NCBI RefSeq assembly: GCF_000743525.1
Contig: NZ_JQGK01000014.1
Coordinates: 33,236-97,235, forward strand
Length of the DNA: 64,000 nucleotides
DNA from: Sulfurospirillum sp. SCADC
GTDB taxonomy: Bacteria > Campylobacterota > Campylobacteria > Campylobacterales > Sulfurospirillaceae
Direction: 5' to 3'
Part shown: positions 9,813 through 21,689 of the stretch, one piece after another
Layout: each line of letters opens with the position of its first letter
Position numbering within the stretch: the first letter of the stretch is position 1
Notes under the pieces: model-generated
Database searches by the model: none
Told to the model about the DNA's origin: nothing
The model's input: only the letters and a program-made list of their open reading frames with translations
Position numbers and translations under genes: made by a program

Positions 9813-9839
9813 TTAGCACTCTTCATGTTTAATTGCTTA
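9813..9839 (-). promoter_or_regulatory. CIRCE-like HrcA operator upstream of hrcA
   Basis: On the plus strand TTAGCACTC, a perfect CIRCE half, is followed by 9 bases and AATTGCTTA, which matches 6 of 9 positions of the other half (GAGTGCTAA). The spacing equals the CIRCE consensus. It lies between the predicted transcription start and the hrcA start codon, where bound HrcA would block its own operon. Confidence 0.75.
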
Positions 9840-9843
9840 GAAA

Positions 9844-9874
9844 ATTATACAACATTGAGTGTAATGTTGTCAAG
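9844..9874 (-). promoter_or_regulatory. Sigma-70 promoter of hrcA-grpE-dnaK with HspR (HAIR-like) operator
   Basis: On the minus strand TTGACA (9868-9873) and TATAAT (9844-9849) are separated by 18 bp, both full consensus. Overlapping the -35 and spacer is CTTGACA-N7-ACTCAAT (9854-9874), which matches the HspR HAIR consensus CTTGAGT-N7-ACTCAAG at 11 of 14 positions. The same arrangement recurs at clpB (56110-56130). Confidence 0.85.
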
Positions 9875-9979
9875 TAATAGGCTAAAAGAGAACGCGCGCA
9901 GGTTTACATGTAAAGAAAAAAGTGATTTAACAGGGCATAGGAGTCGTATGGGAGAAAAAAGAGAAAGAGTCAGAAACAA

Positions 9980-10150
9980 TTAGCGAATAGGATGTTTGAG
10001 GCGTTTTCTATTGCGCATGATTAAGAGTTTAAAAAAGTGTTTGATCTCTCCTTTGCTCTCTTTGAGCTTGAAAAAGAAGGTCTCTTTTTCTGTAATGGCG
10101 GTGAAGATGTCATTTAAAGCTTGTCTTTCATTTTGGGACAATGTACTCAT
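9980..10150 (-). CDS. 56-residue basic protein paired with an XRE regulator
   Basis: This small ORF begins MSTLSQNERQALND and ends RLKHPIR; its ATG overlaps the TGA of the XRE gene (ATGA at 10147-10150), so it is very likely translated by coupling. It is rich in lysine, glutamate and phenylalanine, with no membrane segment or cysteine. The family was not recognised. Its position suggests that it works with, or is controlled by, the regulator, but nothing in the sequence shows how. The gap of about 100 bp to the hrcA promoter contains a palindrome (9904-9913) and no other credible gene. Confidence 0.6.
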   Translation of the reverse strand: MSTLSQNERQALNDIFTAITEKETFFFKLKESKGEIKHFFKLLIMRNRKRLKHPIR

Positions 10151-10395
10151 TTTTCATCCTTTAGTTCATGTGATATGCGTTGAATCAAACGAAGAGCATC
10201 GCCTTCATCGAGTTCACCGAGCATTTTAAAAATGGCGGATGCGGCTTGTGGCTGAGAATTACCCAATTTCCAGTCTTGATACGTTCGCATCGATACGCCC
10301 AATTTATCTGCCATCTCACGCTGAGAAATCTTCTTGCCTAAAAATTTAGACTCAACAGCATTATGAAGGAGATTAAAAATATCGTTTGTTTTCAT
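10147..10395 (-). CDS. Small XRE-family HTH regulator
   Basis: An 82-residue protein with the helix-turn-helix GKKISQREMADKLGVSMRTYQDWKLGNSQPQ at residues 19-50, close to the lambda-Cro fold. The remaining C-terminus is a short helical tail probably used for dimerisation. No clear ribosome-binding site precedes the ATG at 10395. Two direct copies of ATACGATT flank its -10 box, consistent with autoregulation. The genes on either side (hrcA operon, rpsO) are housekeeping, so this two-gene unit looks like a lineage-specific insertion. Its targets cannot be told from the sequence. Confidence 0.85.
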   Translation of the reverse strand: MKTNDIFNLLHNAVESKFLGKKISQREMADKLGVSMRTYQDWKLGNSQPQAASAIFKMLGELDEGDALRLIQRISHELKDEK

Positions 10396-10676
10396 GTATA
10401 CGATTCTAGCTAAGGCTGGTTTAATTATACATAAATACGATTTTTTTATAAGTTATTATATCTAAAAAATAACGTTTTAGTACATTTTTGACACACTATT
10501 TTGTTAAAAACTACTTTTATTTAAGTATTTTACTCATTTAATGTTTATATTTATACAGTTTTTCGTATAAATAAAAAATAAAAAGAACGACTGTAAATTG
10601 ATTCGAAAAAAAGAGAAGCTAAAAAAGGTTACATGTAAACGAAAAAAGGGAATGAGAGGGAGAAAAGAAGAGGAGG
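10396..10676 (-). promoter_or_regulatory. AT-rich control region of the XRE gene with repeated ATACGATT
   Basis: This 281-bp gene-free stretch is strongly AT-rich. A minus-strand TATAAT (10424-10429) lies about 30 bp before the XRE start. ATACGATT occurs at 10398-10405 and 10435-10442, and an inverted ATACGA about 120 bp further up (about 10564-10569). These may be operator sites. A palindrome copy is at 10629-10638. No ORF with a credible start was seen. Confidence 0.5.
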
Positions 10677-10701
10677 TGTAGGATGGAAGTTCCATCCTAC
10701 A
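10677..10701 (-). terminator. rpsO terminator hairpin
   Basis: TGTAGGATGG-AAGTT-CCATCCTACA forms a perfect 10-bp stem 13 bp after the rpsO stop. Its upstream arm (minus strand) is fused to a one-mismatch copy of the palindrome (10697-10706). A T-rich stretch follows on the minus strand. Confidence 0.7.
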
Positions 10702-10714
10702 TGTAAAGCTCTGA

Positions 10715-10993
10715 CTATTTTTTATTATCTCTAATAGAAAGCTCTTTGATGATTTTGCTGTACGTCACAAAATCGGTACGTTTAAGATATTTCATCAATC
10801 GTTTACGTTGACCAACGAGTTTAAGAAGTCCTAATCTTGAAGAGTGATCTTTTTTATTACTCTGAAGATGTTCTGTTAAATCAACAATTCTTTTTGAAAG
10901 AAGTGCGATTTGTACCTCTGGAGAACCTGTGTCTCCCTCTTTTCTGCCAAACTGACTAACAATTGCTTGTTTTTCCGCCGAACCTAAAGCCAT
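10715..10993 (-). CDS. rpsO: 30S ribosomal protein S15
   Basis: S15 binds the central domain of 16S rRNA. The start is ATG 10993, preceded by the strong site AGGAGGT; a longer reading frame upstream is not conserved. The 92-residue protein begins MALGSAEKQAIVSQFGRKEGDTGSPEVQIALLS and ends IIKELSIRDNKK, matching the family throughout. Its placement next to an Rrf2 regulator and flhA is a conserved arrangement in Campylobacter. Confidence 0.97.
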   Translation of the reverse strand: MALGSAEKQAIVSQFGRKEGDTGSPEVQIALLSKRIVDLTEHLQSNKKDHSSRLGLLKLVGQRKRLMKYLKRTDFVTYSKIIKELSIRDNKK

Positions 10994-11197
10994 AATGACC
11001 TCCTGATTGGTATTTGATTTTTTGCTTTTATACAAAAGCTTGGAATTGTAGCTAAAAAAAGTAAAATTGTCTATGCACCCTACTCCTGCCTTCATGCCTC
11101 TGCTTGCTTTAGGAATTATCTTCGTAATTAAAGCTAAATATAACGTTTATTTAGTACAATATTTCTCTTATTTAACCTAGATATTTGAGGAAAACCC

Positions 11198-11602
11198 ATG
11201 CTATTAACCAAAGCCAGTGAATATGCACTGCTATCATTAATTATTATTTCTCAAAAAAATACCCCACAAGATGTCGATACACTCTCCAGCCAACTCGGTA
11301 TTTCTAAAAGCTTTTTAGCCAAAATCCTTCAAGCCTTAGCCAAAGAGAACATTTTAAGCTCTTTTAAGGGGGCTCATGGCGGTTTTCTACTCGCCAAAAA
11401 ACCCGAAGAACTTACGTTGAAAATGATCGTAGAGTGTGCTGAGAAAAAGCAAACCATGGTTTTTGAATGCTCACCTTCGACCCAAAAATGCCCCAGTGGC
11501 AAGGGAACATATTGTCGTGTTTGGCCTATTCTCAATAAGCTTCAAACAAAAATTGATCTATTTTTAGATACTATGACACTTAAAGATATTATTGAAATTT
11601 AA
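11198..11602 (+). CDS. Rrf2-family transcriptional regulator
   Basis: A 134-residue winged-helix protein. Residues 1-60 hold the DNA-binding domain (LTKASEYALLSLI, then LGISKSFLAKILQALAKENILSSFKGAHGGF). The C-terminal half has three cysteines in ECSPSTQKCPSGKGTYC, positioned like the iron-sulfur ligands of IscR or RsrR, so redox or iron-sulfur sensing is plausible but inferred. It is 9 bp upstream of flhA and probably co-transcribed with it. A direct role in flagellar control is not shown. Confidence 0.9.
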   Translation: MLLTKASEYALLSLIIISQKNTPQDVDTLSSQLGISKSFLAKILQALAKENILSSFKGAHGGFLLAKKPEELTLKMIVECAEKKQTMVFECSPSTQKCPSGKGTYCRVWPILNKLQTKIDLFLDTMTLKDIIEI

Positions 11603-11611
11603 GGGTGTTGA

Positions 11612-13804
11612 TTGGCTAAAAATCAAAATGCGCTGCTATCAAGGATCATTCCTTATTTAGAGCCGATTGTCAAAGCAAAAGATCTTACTGTTGTTGTTTT
11701 TATCGTCTCTATTATGGCGATTATTATCGTTCCACTTCCCAGTGCCATACTCGATTTTTTCTTGGTTATCTCACTCTCTATTTCGGTTTTGATCATTCTG
11801 ATTTCGCTTTATATCCCAAAGCCCACGGATCTTTCAACGTTTCCAACGCTTATTTTGATCATCACGCTCTTTAGACTCTCGCTGAACATCGCGACCACCA
11901 GAATGATCCTTACCAATGGGCATTTAGGCCCTGATGCGGTGAGTGAAATCGTCTCAAGTTTTGGGCAATTTGTCGTCGGCGGCAATTATGTCATCGGTGT
12001 TGTTGTCTTTACAATTCTTGTTTTAATTAACTTTATGGTTATTACCAAAGGTTCCACAAGGGTTGCAGAAGTTGCTGCACGTTTTACACTCGATGCGATG
12101 CCCGGTAAACAGATGGCAATTGACGCTGATCTTAATGCGGGTTTGATTGATGAAAAAACCGCACGTAAGCGTCGTGAGGAGATCATTCAAGAGGCAAACT
12201 TTTACGGTGCGATGGACGGTTCGAGCAAGTTTGTTAAGGGTGACGCGGTTGCTGGTATTATCATCACGATTATTAACATTATGGGTGGATTTCTCATCGG
12301 CTCCTTTCAACACGGGCTTGAACTTGCGGTCAGTGCGCAAACCTATACGATTTTAACCATTGGCGATGGTCTTGTCTCTCAACTTCCAGCCCTTATCACA
12401 TCAACGGCAACGGGTATTTTAATCACACGAGCCAACAAAGCAGACGATGTCAGCTTCTCCGATGGTGCCGTTCAACAACTCTTTGGAGAACATAAAACTC
12501 TGCTCATCGTAGGTTTTATTTTGGTTTTATTTTCACTGGTTCCAGGACTTCCCACACTCTCCTTAATGTTTGTTGGACTCATTTTCCTAGGACTAGGATA
12601 CCTGGTTAAACAGACCAATGATGGCAGCTTTTCCTTCCAAAAATTCTTTGCCTCAACCCCTCTTGCGATGCAAAAAGCGAAACAAGAAACGGACAGCAAA
12701 GCGCAAAGTACACAAGCGCCTAAAAAGACACCTGAAGAGCTTCGCAAAGAGGAAGAGACAACGCTAAATGACATCCTTAAACTTGAGATCCTTGAGCTTG
12801 ATTTGGGTTACCAACTCATCAAATTGGCTGATCCTGCACAAGGTGGTGACCTTTTGGATAGGGTTAAAAGTATGCGTCGTAAAATTGCCTCTGACTTTGG
12901 TTATTTGATTCCTCAAGTGAGGATTCGCGATAACTTGCACCTCACACCCAATCACTATCAACTCTTGCTCAAAGGCATCGAGATTGGTAATGGTGAGATT
13001 TATCCCGATAAATTTATGGCGATGGACAGTGGTTTAACCATCGATAAAGTTCAAGGAATTCCTACTAAAGAGCCTGCATTTGGGCTTGATGCGATTTGGA
13101 TTGATGCCGCCATTAAAGAAGATGCGATCATTAAAGGGTACACGACGGTTGATCCTGCTACGGTCATTTCAACACATTTAAGTGAACTGATTAAAAAATA
13201 CGCCGAAGAGCTTCTTACACGTCAAGAGGTTCAAAGCCTGATTGATAAACTCCAAAAAGATTACCCTGTCGTGGTGACCGATTGTCTTAAAGTTGCCAAT
13301 GTGGGACTCATTCAAAAAGTCCTTAAAGCCTTGCTTCGTGAGAAGATACCGATTAAAGATCTTCTCACGATCGTTGAAACCATCAGTGATGTAGCCGAGG
13401 TGACCAAAAATGTCTCGATCATTGTCGAGCAAGTACGTGCCAAGCTTTCACGTGTGATTACCAAGCTGTATAAAGATGACAATGGTGTTTTAAAGCTTCT
13501 GACCTTTAATGCAGGAACCGAGCAGAAGCTCTTGGATGCGCTGCGAGAACGCGATGGCGTGCGTGATTTGGTGCTCAATATTGGTCAAATCAACACGCTT
13601 GTAAAAGCCAGTAGTGATGAGGCATCCAAACTGCTTCACAAGGGCATTGCACCGGTTGTCATCATTGTGGATCCGTTACTTCGTAAACCACTCTCTGATA
13701 TTTTTGAAAAATTTGGACTTGACATTGTGGTTCTTTCCCACGCTGAGATCGATTCAAGCTCCAAATTTGAAGTTATGGGCTCTATAGAGATTGAAAAACT
13801 CTAA
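11612..13804 (+). CDS. flhA: Flagellar export gate protein FlhA
   Basis: FlhA is the proton-driven gate of the flagellar type III export apparatus. The 730-residue protein has about eight membrane helices in its first 330 residues, including the FHIPEP signature region PKPTDLSTFPTLILIITLFRLSLNIATTR, and a large cytosolic domain. The start is TTG 11612, with TAAGGG 8 bp upstream; the next ATG is later than the family N-terminus. No palindrome copy occurs in this 2.2-kb gene. Confidence 0.96.
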   Translation: MAKNQNALLSRIIPYLEPIVKAKDLTVVVFIVSIMAIIIVPLPSAILDFFLVISLSISVLIILISLYIPKPTDLSTFPTLILIITLFRLSLNIATTRMILTNGHLGPDAVSEIVSSFGQFVVGGNYVIGVVVFTILVLINFMVITKGSTRVAEVAARFTLDAMPGKQMAIDADLNAGLIDEKTARKRREEIIQEANFYGAMDGSSKFVKGDAVAGIIITIINIMGGFLIGSFQHGLELAVSAQTYTILTIGDGLVSQLPALITSTATGILITRANKADDVSFSDGAVQQLFGEHKTLLIVGFILVLFSLVPGLPTLSLMFVGLIFLGLGYLVKQTNDGSFSFQKFFASTPLAMQKAKQETDSKAQSTQAPKKTPEELRKEEETTLNDILKLEILELDLGYQLIKLADPAQGGDLLDRVKSMRRKIASDFGYLIPQVRIRDNLHLTPNHYQLLLKGIEIGNGEIYPDKFMAMDSGLTIDKVQGIPTKEPAFGLDAIWIDAAIKEDAIIKGYTTVDPATVISTHLSELIKKYAEELLTRQEVQSLIDKLQKDYPVVVTDCLKVANVGLIQKVLKALLREKIPIKDLLTIVETISDVAEVTKNVSIIVEQVRAKLSRVITKLYKDDNGVLKLLTFNAGTEQKLLDALRERDGVRDLVLNIGQINTLVKASSDEASKLLHKGIAPVVIIVDPLLRKPLSDIFEKFGLDIVVLSHAEIDSSSKFEVMGSIEIEKL

Positions 13805-13845
13805 GCTCCTAGTCTAAATTAAACCATTCAGCATTAAGGATTTTT

Positions 13846-14871
13846 ATGAACTACCTATTACACCACCTCTCACACACGGATTTAGATGGCTACAGCTGTC
13901 AGATGGTGAGTGCACACTATTTTGATTCGATTCAATTTTACAACTCCAATTACGGCAAAGAGATCAACGAGTGTTTCAATCAGATTTTATCGGTGATTCA
14001 AAACTCAAAATCCCAAAAACATGTGATTCTTATCACTGACCTCAATCTTACGATGGATCAAGCCAAAGAGTTTGAATCCAAAGTGAGCATTTGCGATAAA
14101 GAGATTATGATGTTTGTTTTAGATCATCACAAAACAGGGCAAGAGTGCGCGGATGCTTTTGAGTGGTATTATCTGGATTCAAGTCGTTGTGCTACCAAAA
14201 TTACCTATGATTTTTTCAGTGCGCTGTATGGCAAAGATGAAAAACTCAGCCATTATGTCGATGTCGTCAATGCGGTCGATATTTGGCTTGAAGATAAACC
14301 TGAGTTTGAGCTAGGCAAAGTCTGTATGGGGCTTGTCAGTGGTGCAAAAGAGGTCAATAAGATCATGTTCCCCGAAGAGAACAGCAAGTACATTTTTGCC
14401 CTGCTTAACAAAGCACAAGAGTACTTTACATGTAAAGAGGCGCACATCGCTTTAGACGATGCGATTCATGGGATTAAAAAGTCATTTTTCCTCACCGATG
14501 CGAACAATACACTGAGTAATTTGGTCTCGTCTTACAACGTCATTTTACTGAGCAAAAACAGAGACAAAATGCAGATCAGCTACAAAGAGTACAAAGGCAT
14601 TCTCACCTACAACATCGGTAATGTCTCCGTCATCGGCAATGACTTTTTAACCGCCAATCCCGATATGGACTTCTTTATGGACATCACGTCCAAAAAAACC
14701 ATCAGCCTGCGCTCCAATGGTAAAGTCGATGTCAGCAAGATGGCAGCACACATCGCCAATGGTGGTGGTCATCACAATGCCAGCGGTGGACTTCTCAGCA
14801 ATTTTAAAGATGCTTTTATCTATGATACGATCAAATCACAAGTGATGAGCATCATCACCAATAAAGGATAA
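13846..14871 (+). CDS. DHH-family phosphoesterase
   Basis: A 341-residue cytosolic protein of the DHH/DHHA1 superfamily, which hydrolyses phosphodiester bonds in oligonucleotides or cyclic dinucleotides. Visible motifs are HTDLDG near residue 11 in place of the usual HxNxDxD-type motif, ITDLN near 65, LDHHKTG near 92, and the DHHA1 loop GGGHHNASGG near 305. The length and motif order are closer to NrnA/oligoribonuclease-like members than to RecJ; the true substrate is not clear. A palindrome (14426-14435) encodes FTCK. It is followed after 2 bp by the acidic gene at 14874. Confidence 0.85.
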   Translation: MNYLLHHLSHTDLDGYSCQMVSAHYFDSIQFYNSNYGKEINECFNQILSVIQNSKSQKHVILITDLNLTMDQAKEFESKVSICDKEIMMFVLDHHKTGQECADAFEWYYLDSSRCATKITYDFFSALYGKDEKLSHYVDVVNAVDIWLEDKPEFELGKVCMGLVSGAKEVNKIMFPEENSKYIFALLNKAQEYFTCKEAHIALDDAIHGIKKSFFLTDANNTLSNLVSSYNVILLSKNRDKMQISYKEYKGILTYNIGNVSVIGNDFLTANPDMDFFMDITSKKTISLRSNGKVDVSKMAAHIANGGGHHNASGGLLSNFKDAFIYDTIKSQVMSIITNKG

Positions 14872-14873
14872 TC

Positions 14874-15143
14874 ATGGAAGCCAAGGACCTCAAAAAAGAG
14901 TTAGAGCGAGCCGAAATTGAAGTCGAAGAGATGGCGATGCAGTTGGCTGACATGTTAGGGGCTGCCCTCTTCTTCGCAGGTGTTCAAAAAGAAGACCTTC
15001 CAAAGGCAATCGATCTTTACCTCAAAGGGCTTGATGAAGTCTTTGAGGATGAGGATGAAGACAGCGAAATGGGCTTTGAAGAGGTCATTGAAGTGATCGA
15101 ATATATCCGCAACAAAAACCCTAAACTGTTTCACAAAGCTTAA
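14874..15143 (+). CDS. Acidic 89-residue protein of unknown function
   Basis: It starts 2 bp after the DHH phosphoesterase stop, so the two are translated from one message. The protein is strongly acidic (FEDEDEDSEMGFEEVIEVIEYI) and mostly helical, with a predicted short amphipathic first half (MQLADMLGAALFFAGV). There is no signal peptide. It could be a partner of the DHH enzyme, judged from position only. A strong terminator follows immediately. The family was not recognised. Confidence 0.75.
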   Translation: MEAKDLKKELERAEIEVEEMAMQLADMLGAALFFAGVQKEDLPKAIDLYLKGLDEVFEDEDEDSEMGFEEVIEVIEYIRNKNPKLFHKA

Positions 15144-15173
15144 GTGTAGAGAATTTCTCTACACCTTTTTTTT
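15144..15173 (+). terminator. Rho-independent terminator after the DHH operon
   Basis: GTGTAGAG-AATTT-CTCTACAC forms an 8-bp stem followed by CTTTTTTTT. The T-run runs into the 3' end of cmoA on the opposite strand, whose last codons it encodes. Confidence 0.9.
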
Positions 15174-15869
15174 AGCGATAAATGTCGCGAAATTTCCCCA
15201 TTTAAAAATAACTTCGATCGTCTCAAATCCTGCATTTTTCAGCATCGCTTTGTTTTCATCTTCCGTGTAAGGAATCAAAACATTTTCTAACGCTTCCCTT
15301 TTTTGTGCGATTTCAAAGTCACTGTAACCTTGTTCACGTTTAAAATCATAATAGAGATCGATCATCTCTTTATTAAGTGCTTTATCTTCAAAGACAATCT
15401 TCTCACTAAAGATAAAAAGACCATTTGGATTGAGTGCCGCATAGAGTTTAGCGACAAAGTCAGCGCGCTGCAAAGGGCGAATGAACTGGAGCATGTAATT
15501 GGCAATAATCACATCTTTACATGTAAGCTCTATTTGAGTAATGTCTGCAGAGACAAGTTCTATATTTGCCCCATACGCGTGCACTTTTTGACGGGCAAGA
15601 TGCAACATCGCTTCTGCATTATCAACGCCTAAGAGATGGTAGCTTTTATCGCTTTTTTTATGCAATGCCAGCAGTGTATTGGCGGTTGAACACCCAAGGT
15701 CGACTATGTGTGCGCCCTCTTTAACATGGTGACAAATGGTTTTACATGTAAGCGCAATCACCTCTTTGTAAAAAGGGATTGAGCGCTCTAACATGTCGTC
15801 AAAAACGACCGCAACATCCTCATCAAACTCAAATTGTTTGGTAATCGGTTTGGTAAATACTTTATCCAT
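15159..15869 (-). CDS. cmoA: Carboxy-S-adenosyl-L-methionine synthase
   Basis: CmoA makes carboxy-SAM from SAM and prephenate for the cmo5U modification of tRNA wobble uridine. The 236-residue protein matches the family end to end: MDKVFTKPI, FDEDVAVVFDDMLERSIPFY, the SAM loop VDLGCSTANT, and SEKIVFED followed by DFKREQGYSDFEIAQKREALENVL. The partner gene cmoB is not in the window. Two palindromes lie in the gene, both read as LTCK (15742-15751 and 15517-15526), adding two cysteines. Its 3' end overlaps the terminator of the neighbouring operon. Confidence 0.9.
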   Translation of the reverse strand: MDKVFTKPITKQFEFDEDVAVVFDDMLERSIPFYKEVIALTCKTICHHVKEGAHIVDLGCSTANTLLALHKKSDKSYHLLGVDNAEAMLHLARQKVHAYGANIELVSADITQIELTCKDVIIANYMLQFIRPLQRADFVAKLYAALNPNGLFIFSEKIVFEDKALNKEMIDLYYDFKREQGYSDFEIAQKREALENVLIPYTEDENKAMLKNAGFETIEVIFKWGNFATFIAKKKV

Positions 15870-15975
15870 GGCACTTTGCTTCCATTGCTTAAAATTCTTC
15901 GCGATTATATCAAAATATTAGTTACTATTAAGCATTCACTTCTTATACTGTCACTACTTCCAAACAGGTCTTACC

Positions 15976-16758
15976 ATGAACAAACAACTGCAAGAATTGA
16001 CCGATCTAACGATGAAAGAGATACGTAATCTTGAAATTGTTTTGCCTGAAATTTACCGTGATATTTTCTACAGCAAAGCCAAAGACCTTGGCATCAAACT
16101 CAGTGACATTGACAAAGAAGCTGCCATGCTCTACGCACTTCGCAAAATTCAACTGATTCGCAATGAAACGGAACGCTCAGCCTCTGCTTTAAAAGAAAAT
16201 GTCATGAATGCCAAAATCGCCATCACCAATAAAGACAATATGGCGTTGCAATTTATTGAAAATAATATGATTGAGTTAGAGACGAGAATCGCCTCTTTGC
16301 TAGAAGAGCTTTACATTGATGAGTTGACGCGTTTGTATAATCGCAGATGGTTGTTTGAGAAGTTTCTCAAGGACGATCACTTTACCAGCAGTGGACATTT
16401 AGCCTTTGTTGATCTCAATCACTTTAAAGACGTCAACGATCAATTTGGTCATCTCGTTGGCGATAAAGTCTTACATGTCATCGGAAAAGTGCTGATGAAA
16501 GTACCCCATACGTCAGCAATTCGTTTTGCGGGCGATGAGTTTATCATCTTAAGCGAACAGCACGATGAAGAAGAAATACATAAAATTTTACATACAGTCA
16601 ATCAAAACCTACTCAAAACGCCGTTTAAACACAATAAAGAGCTTTTTTACATCGATTTTTCATTTGGTGTTGCCTCTTTTAAGGCTAAAGATAGCTTTAA
16701 AAAAGTGTTGGAAGATGCCGATACCAAGATGTACGACTACAAAAAATCGCTCAAATAG
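15976..16758 (+). CDS. GGDEF-domain diguanylate cyclase, soluble
   Basis: A 260-residue protein with an N-terminal helical region of about 110 residues and a C-terminal GGDEF domain. The signature is AGDEF (RFAGDEFIIL), a variant compatible with activity; the metal aspartate and substrate contacts are in FVDLNHFKDVNDQFGHLVGD. No RxxD inhibitory site precedes the signature. There is no membrane segment, and the sensory input is not recognisable. A near-match to the palindrome (TTACATGTCA, 16471-16480) sits inside the domain. The 3' end overlaps ribF by 22 bp on the other strand. Confidence 0.88.
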   Translation: MNKQLQELTDLTMKEIRNLEIVLPEIYRDIFYSKAKDLGIKLSDIDKEAAMLYALRKIQLIRNETERSASALKENVMNAKIAITNKDNMALQFIENNMIELETRIASLLEELYIDELTRLYNRRWLFEKFLKDDHFTSSGHLAFVDLNHFKDVNDQFGHLVGDKVLHVIGKVLMKVPHTSAIRFAGDEFIILSEQHDEEEIHKILHTVNQNLLKTPFKHNKELFYIDFSFGVASFKAKDSFKKVLEDADTKMYDYKKSLK

Positions 16759-17559
16759 ACTCGACACGTTCCACGGTATTTTCGAGCTTGCTCACAATCG
16801 TGTTCAATCTGGGATTTTAGTTCACTTAAGCTGGTAAATTTTTGATTCGCGCGCAAAAACGCCACAAAAAAGAGCTCAACCGTGCCATGGACTGCTGGAA
16901 GTGTTGCATCTAAAATATGCGTCTCAATGGAAAATGCTCCATCGGTACTCTCTCTTACCCCAATAAACGAAACGGAATCGTACATCATGTGTGCAATGCG
17001 CGTACGCGTAGCATAAACGCCTGCATGCGGAATAAGATACTCCAAAACTTTGAGGTTTAACGTAGGCACAAGCTCTGTTTTACCAAGCCCTTGACCAGGG
17101 ACAATATCGCCTGTGATCGCATATTCACGCCCTAAAAAGCGGTTTGCCTCTTCTAAACGCCCCTCCTTCAAGTAGGTACGAATCAGGCTTGAATGCACCG
17201 AAATACCCTGATAGCAGAACTCATCAACAATCACTACGTCACCATCAAAAAAGGTTTTCAGATCTTTCGCCGTACATGAGCGGTGTTTTCCAAAACAAAA
17301 ATCATAGCCAACAACAATTTTACGAAGATGGGGAAACTCTTTGGTTAAAAGCGCTACAAACTCCGCGCCACTGAGATCTTTTACTTTGAGAAAATGAAAA
17401 AACATACACGGATAGCCCGCATATTCGCTGCGCTTAATCCCTGGTGTCAGGTTCGCTTGGTCTTTATCGATGACAAACAGCGCACCATTGGTCCCTAGAT
17501 GATTAAGAAGCTGTCTGTGCCCTACATGGATGCCATCGAAACTTCCGATGGCTAGGGTA

Positions 17560-20966
<3,407 letters not shown>

Positions 20967-20977
<11 letters not shown>

Positions 20978-21680
20978 CTTTTTTCATCTCCTCGACTTGA
21001 ATACTCGCTTGCGTCGTATCTGACTCCTCTTTTTGAGGCTCTTCATGCGCTGGTATCGTTGTTTCGCTTGCCTCAGGCGTGTTTACATGTAAAGACTCTT
21101 CCACACTCTTTTCAGCCAGAGGCAGCTCTTCTTCAAGAGGCGAAGCGGTCGTTTCATCCACAGAAACAGAACCTTCAGCAGCGTCTTGCTCTTTAGCCTC
21201 TTCAAGTTCTACGTAAAGGGCTAACGCCTCTTTCGTGGCAGATGCCACTTCATTGTACGTTCCCTCACGAATGTGCTTCCAAATATCGCGTCTGACCAGA
21301 CTTAAGACATAACGCCTATCGCCTCCAACCACGCGACTAAGTTCATGACCGCCACAGGTTGGGCAGATAAAAAAGGTGATTTTATGCTGCAATGTCTCTT
21401 CTAAACGACAATTTTCATCATCCACCATTAACATGCTTTGACACTTAGGACAATAACACCAAAGCCCGATGACATCGCCTTTTTTATACTTCCAACGCCA
21501 CAGCACTTTAAATAAAATGAGTTCGTGAAATCTAAAATATTTAGGACGCATTAAATAACGAGCCACAAAAGGGAAGGCAATTAAAATGATACAAATCGCA
21601 ATGGCGCCACTATTGACAACCCATTGGGGAATAGCGTAAAGCTCGCTGATACGGTTTAAAAGATCGATTATTTTTTCCAA
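20967..21680 (-). CDS. Membrane-anchored zinc-ribbon protein of unknown function
   Basis: A 237-residue protein. One membrane helix (AIAICIILIAFPFVARYL) lies near residues 26-45, followed by a cytosolic or periplasmic zinc ribbon with CPKC and CPTC pairs about 35 residues apart, then a low-complexity acidic tail of about 80 residues rich in Glu, Thr and Ser. The palindrome at 21083-21092 lies in the tail and reads SLHVNTPE. A related membrane gene occupies this operon position in Campylobacter. No function is proposed. Confidence 0.8.
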
Positions 21681-21689
21681 AAAAGATTC

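Noticed and set aside
9945..9982. An 11-codon plus-strand ORF with a good ribosome-binding site (AGGAG) near 9941
   Set aside because: It is too short to judge and has no sign of conservation; the minus-strand 56-residue gene next to it is better supported.
10994..11095. N-terminal extension of rpsO by 34 residues
   Set aside because: The strong AGGAGGT site and family N-terminus both place the start at 10993.
15976..16758. AGDEF in the diguanylate cyclase as an inactivating change
   Set aside because: AGDEF occurs in active cyclases, and the other catalytic positions are intact.
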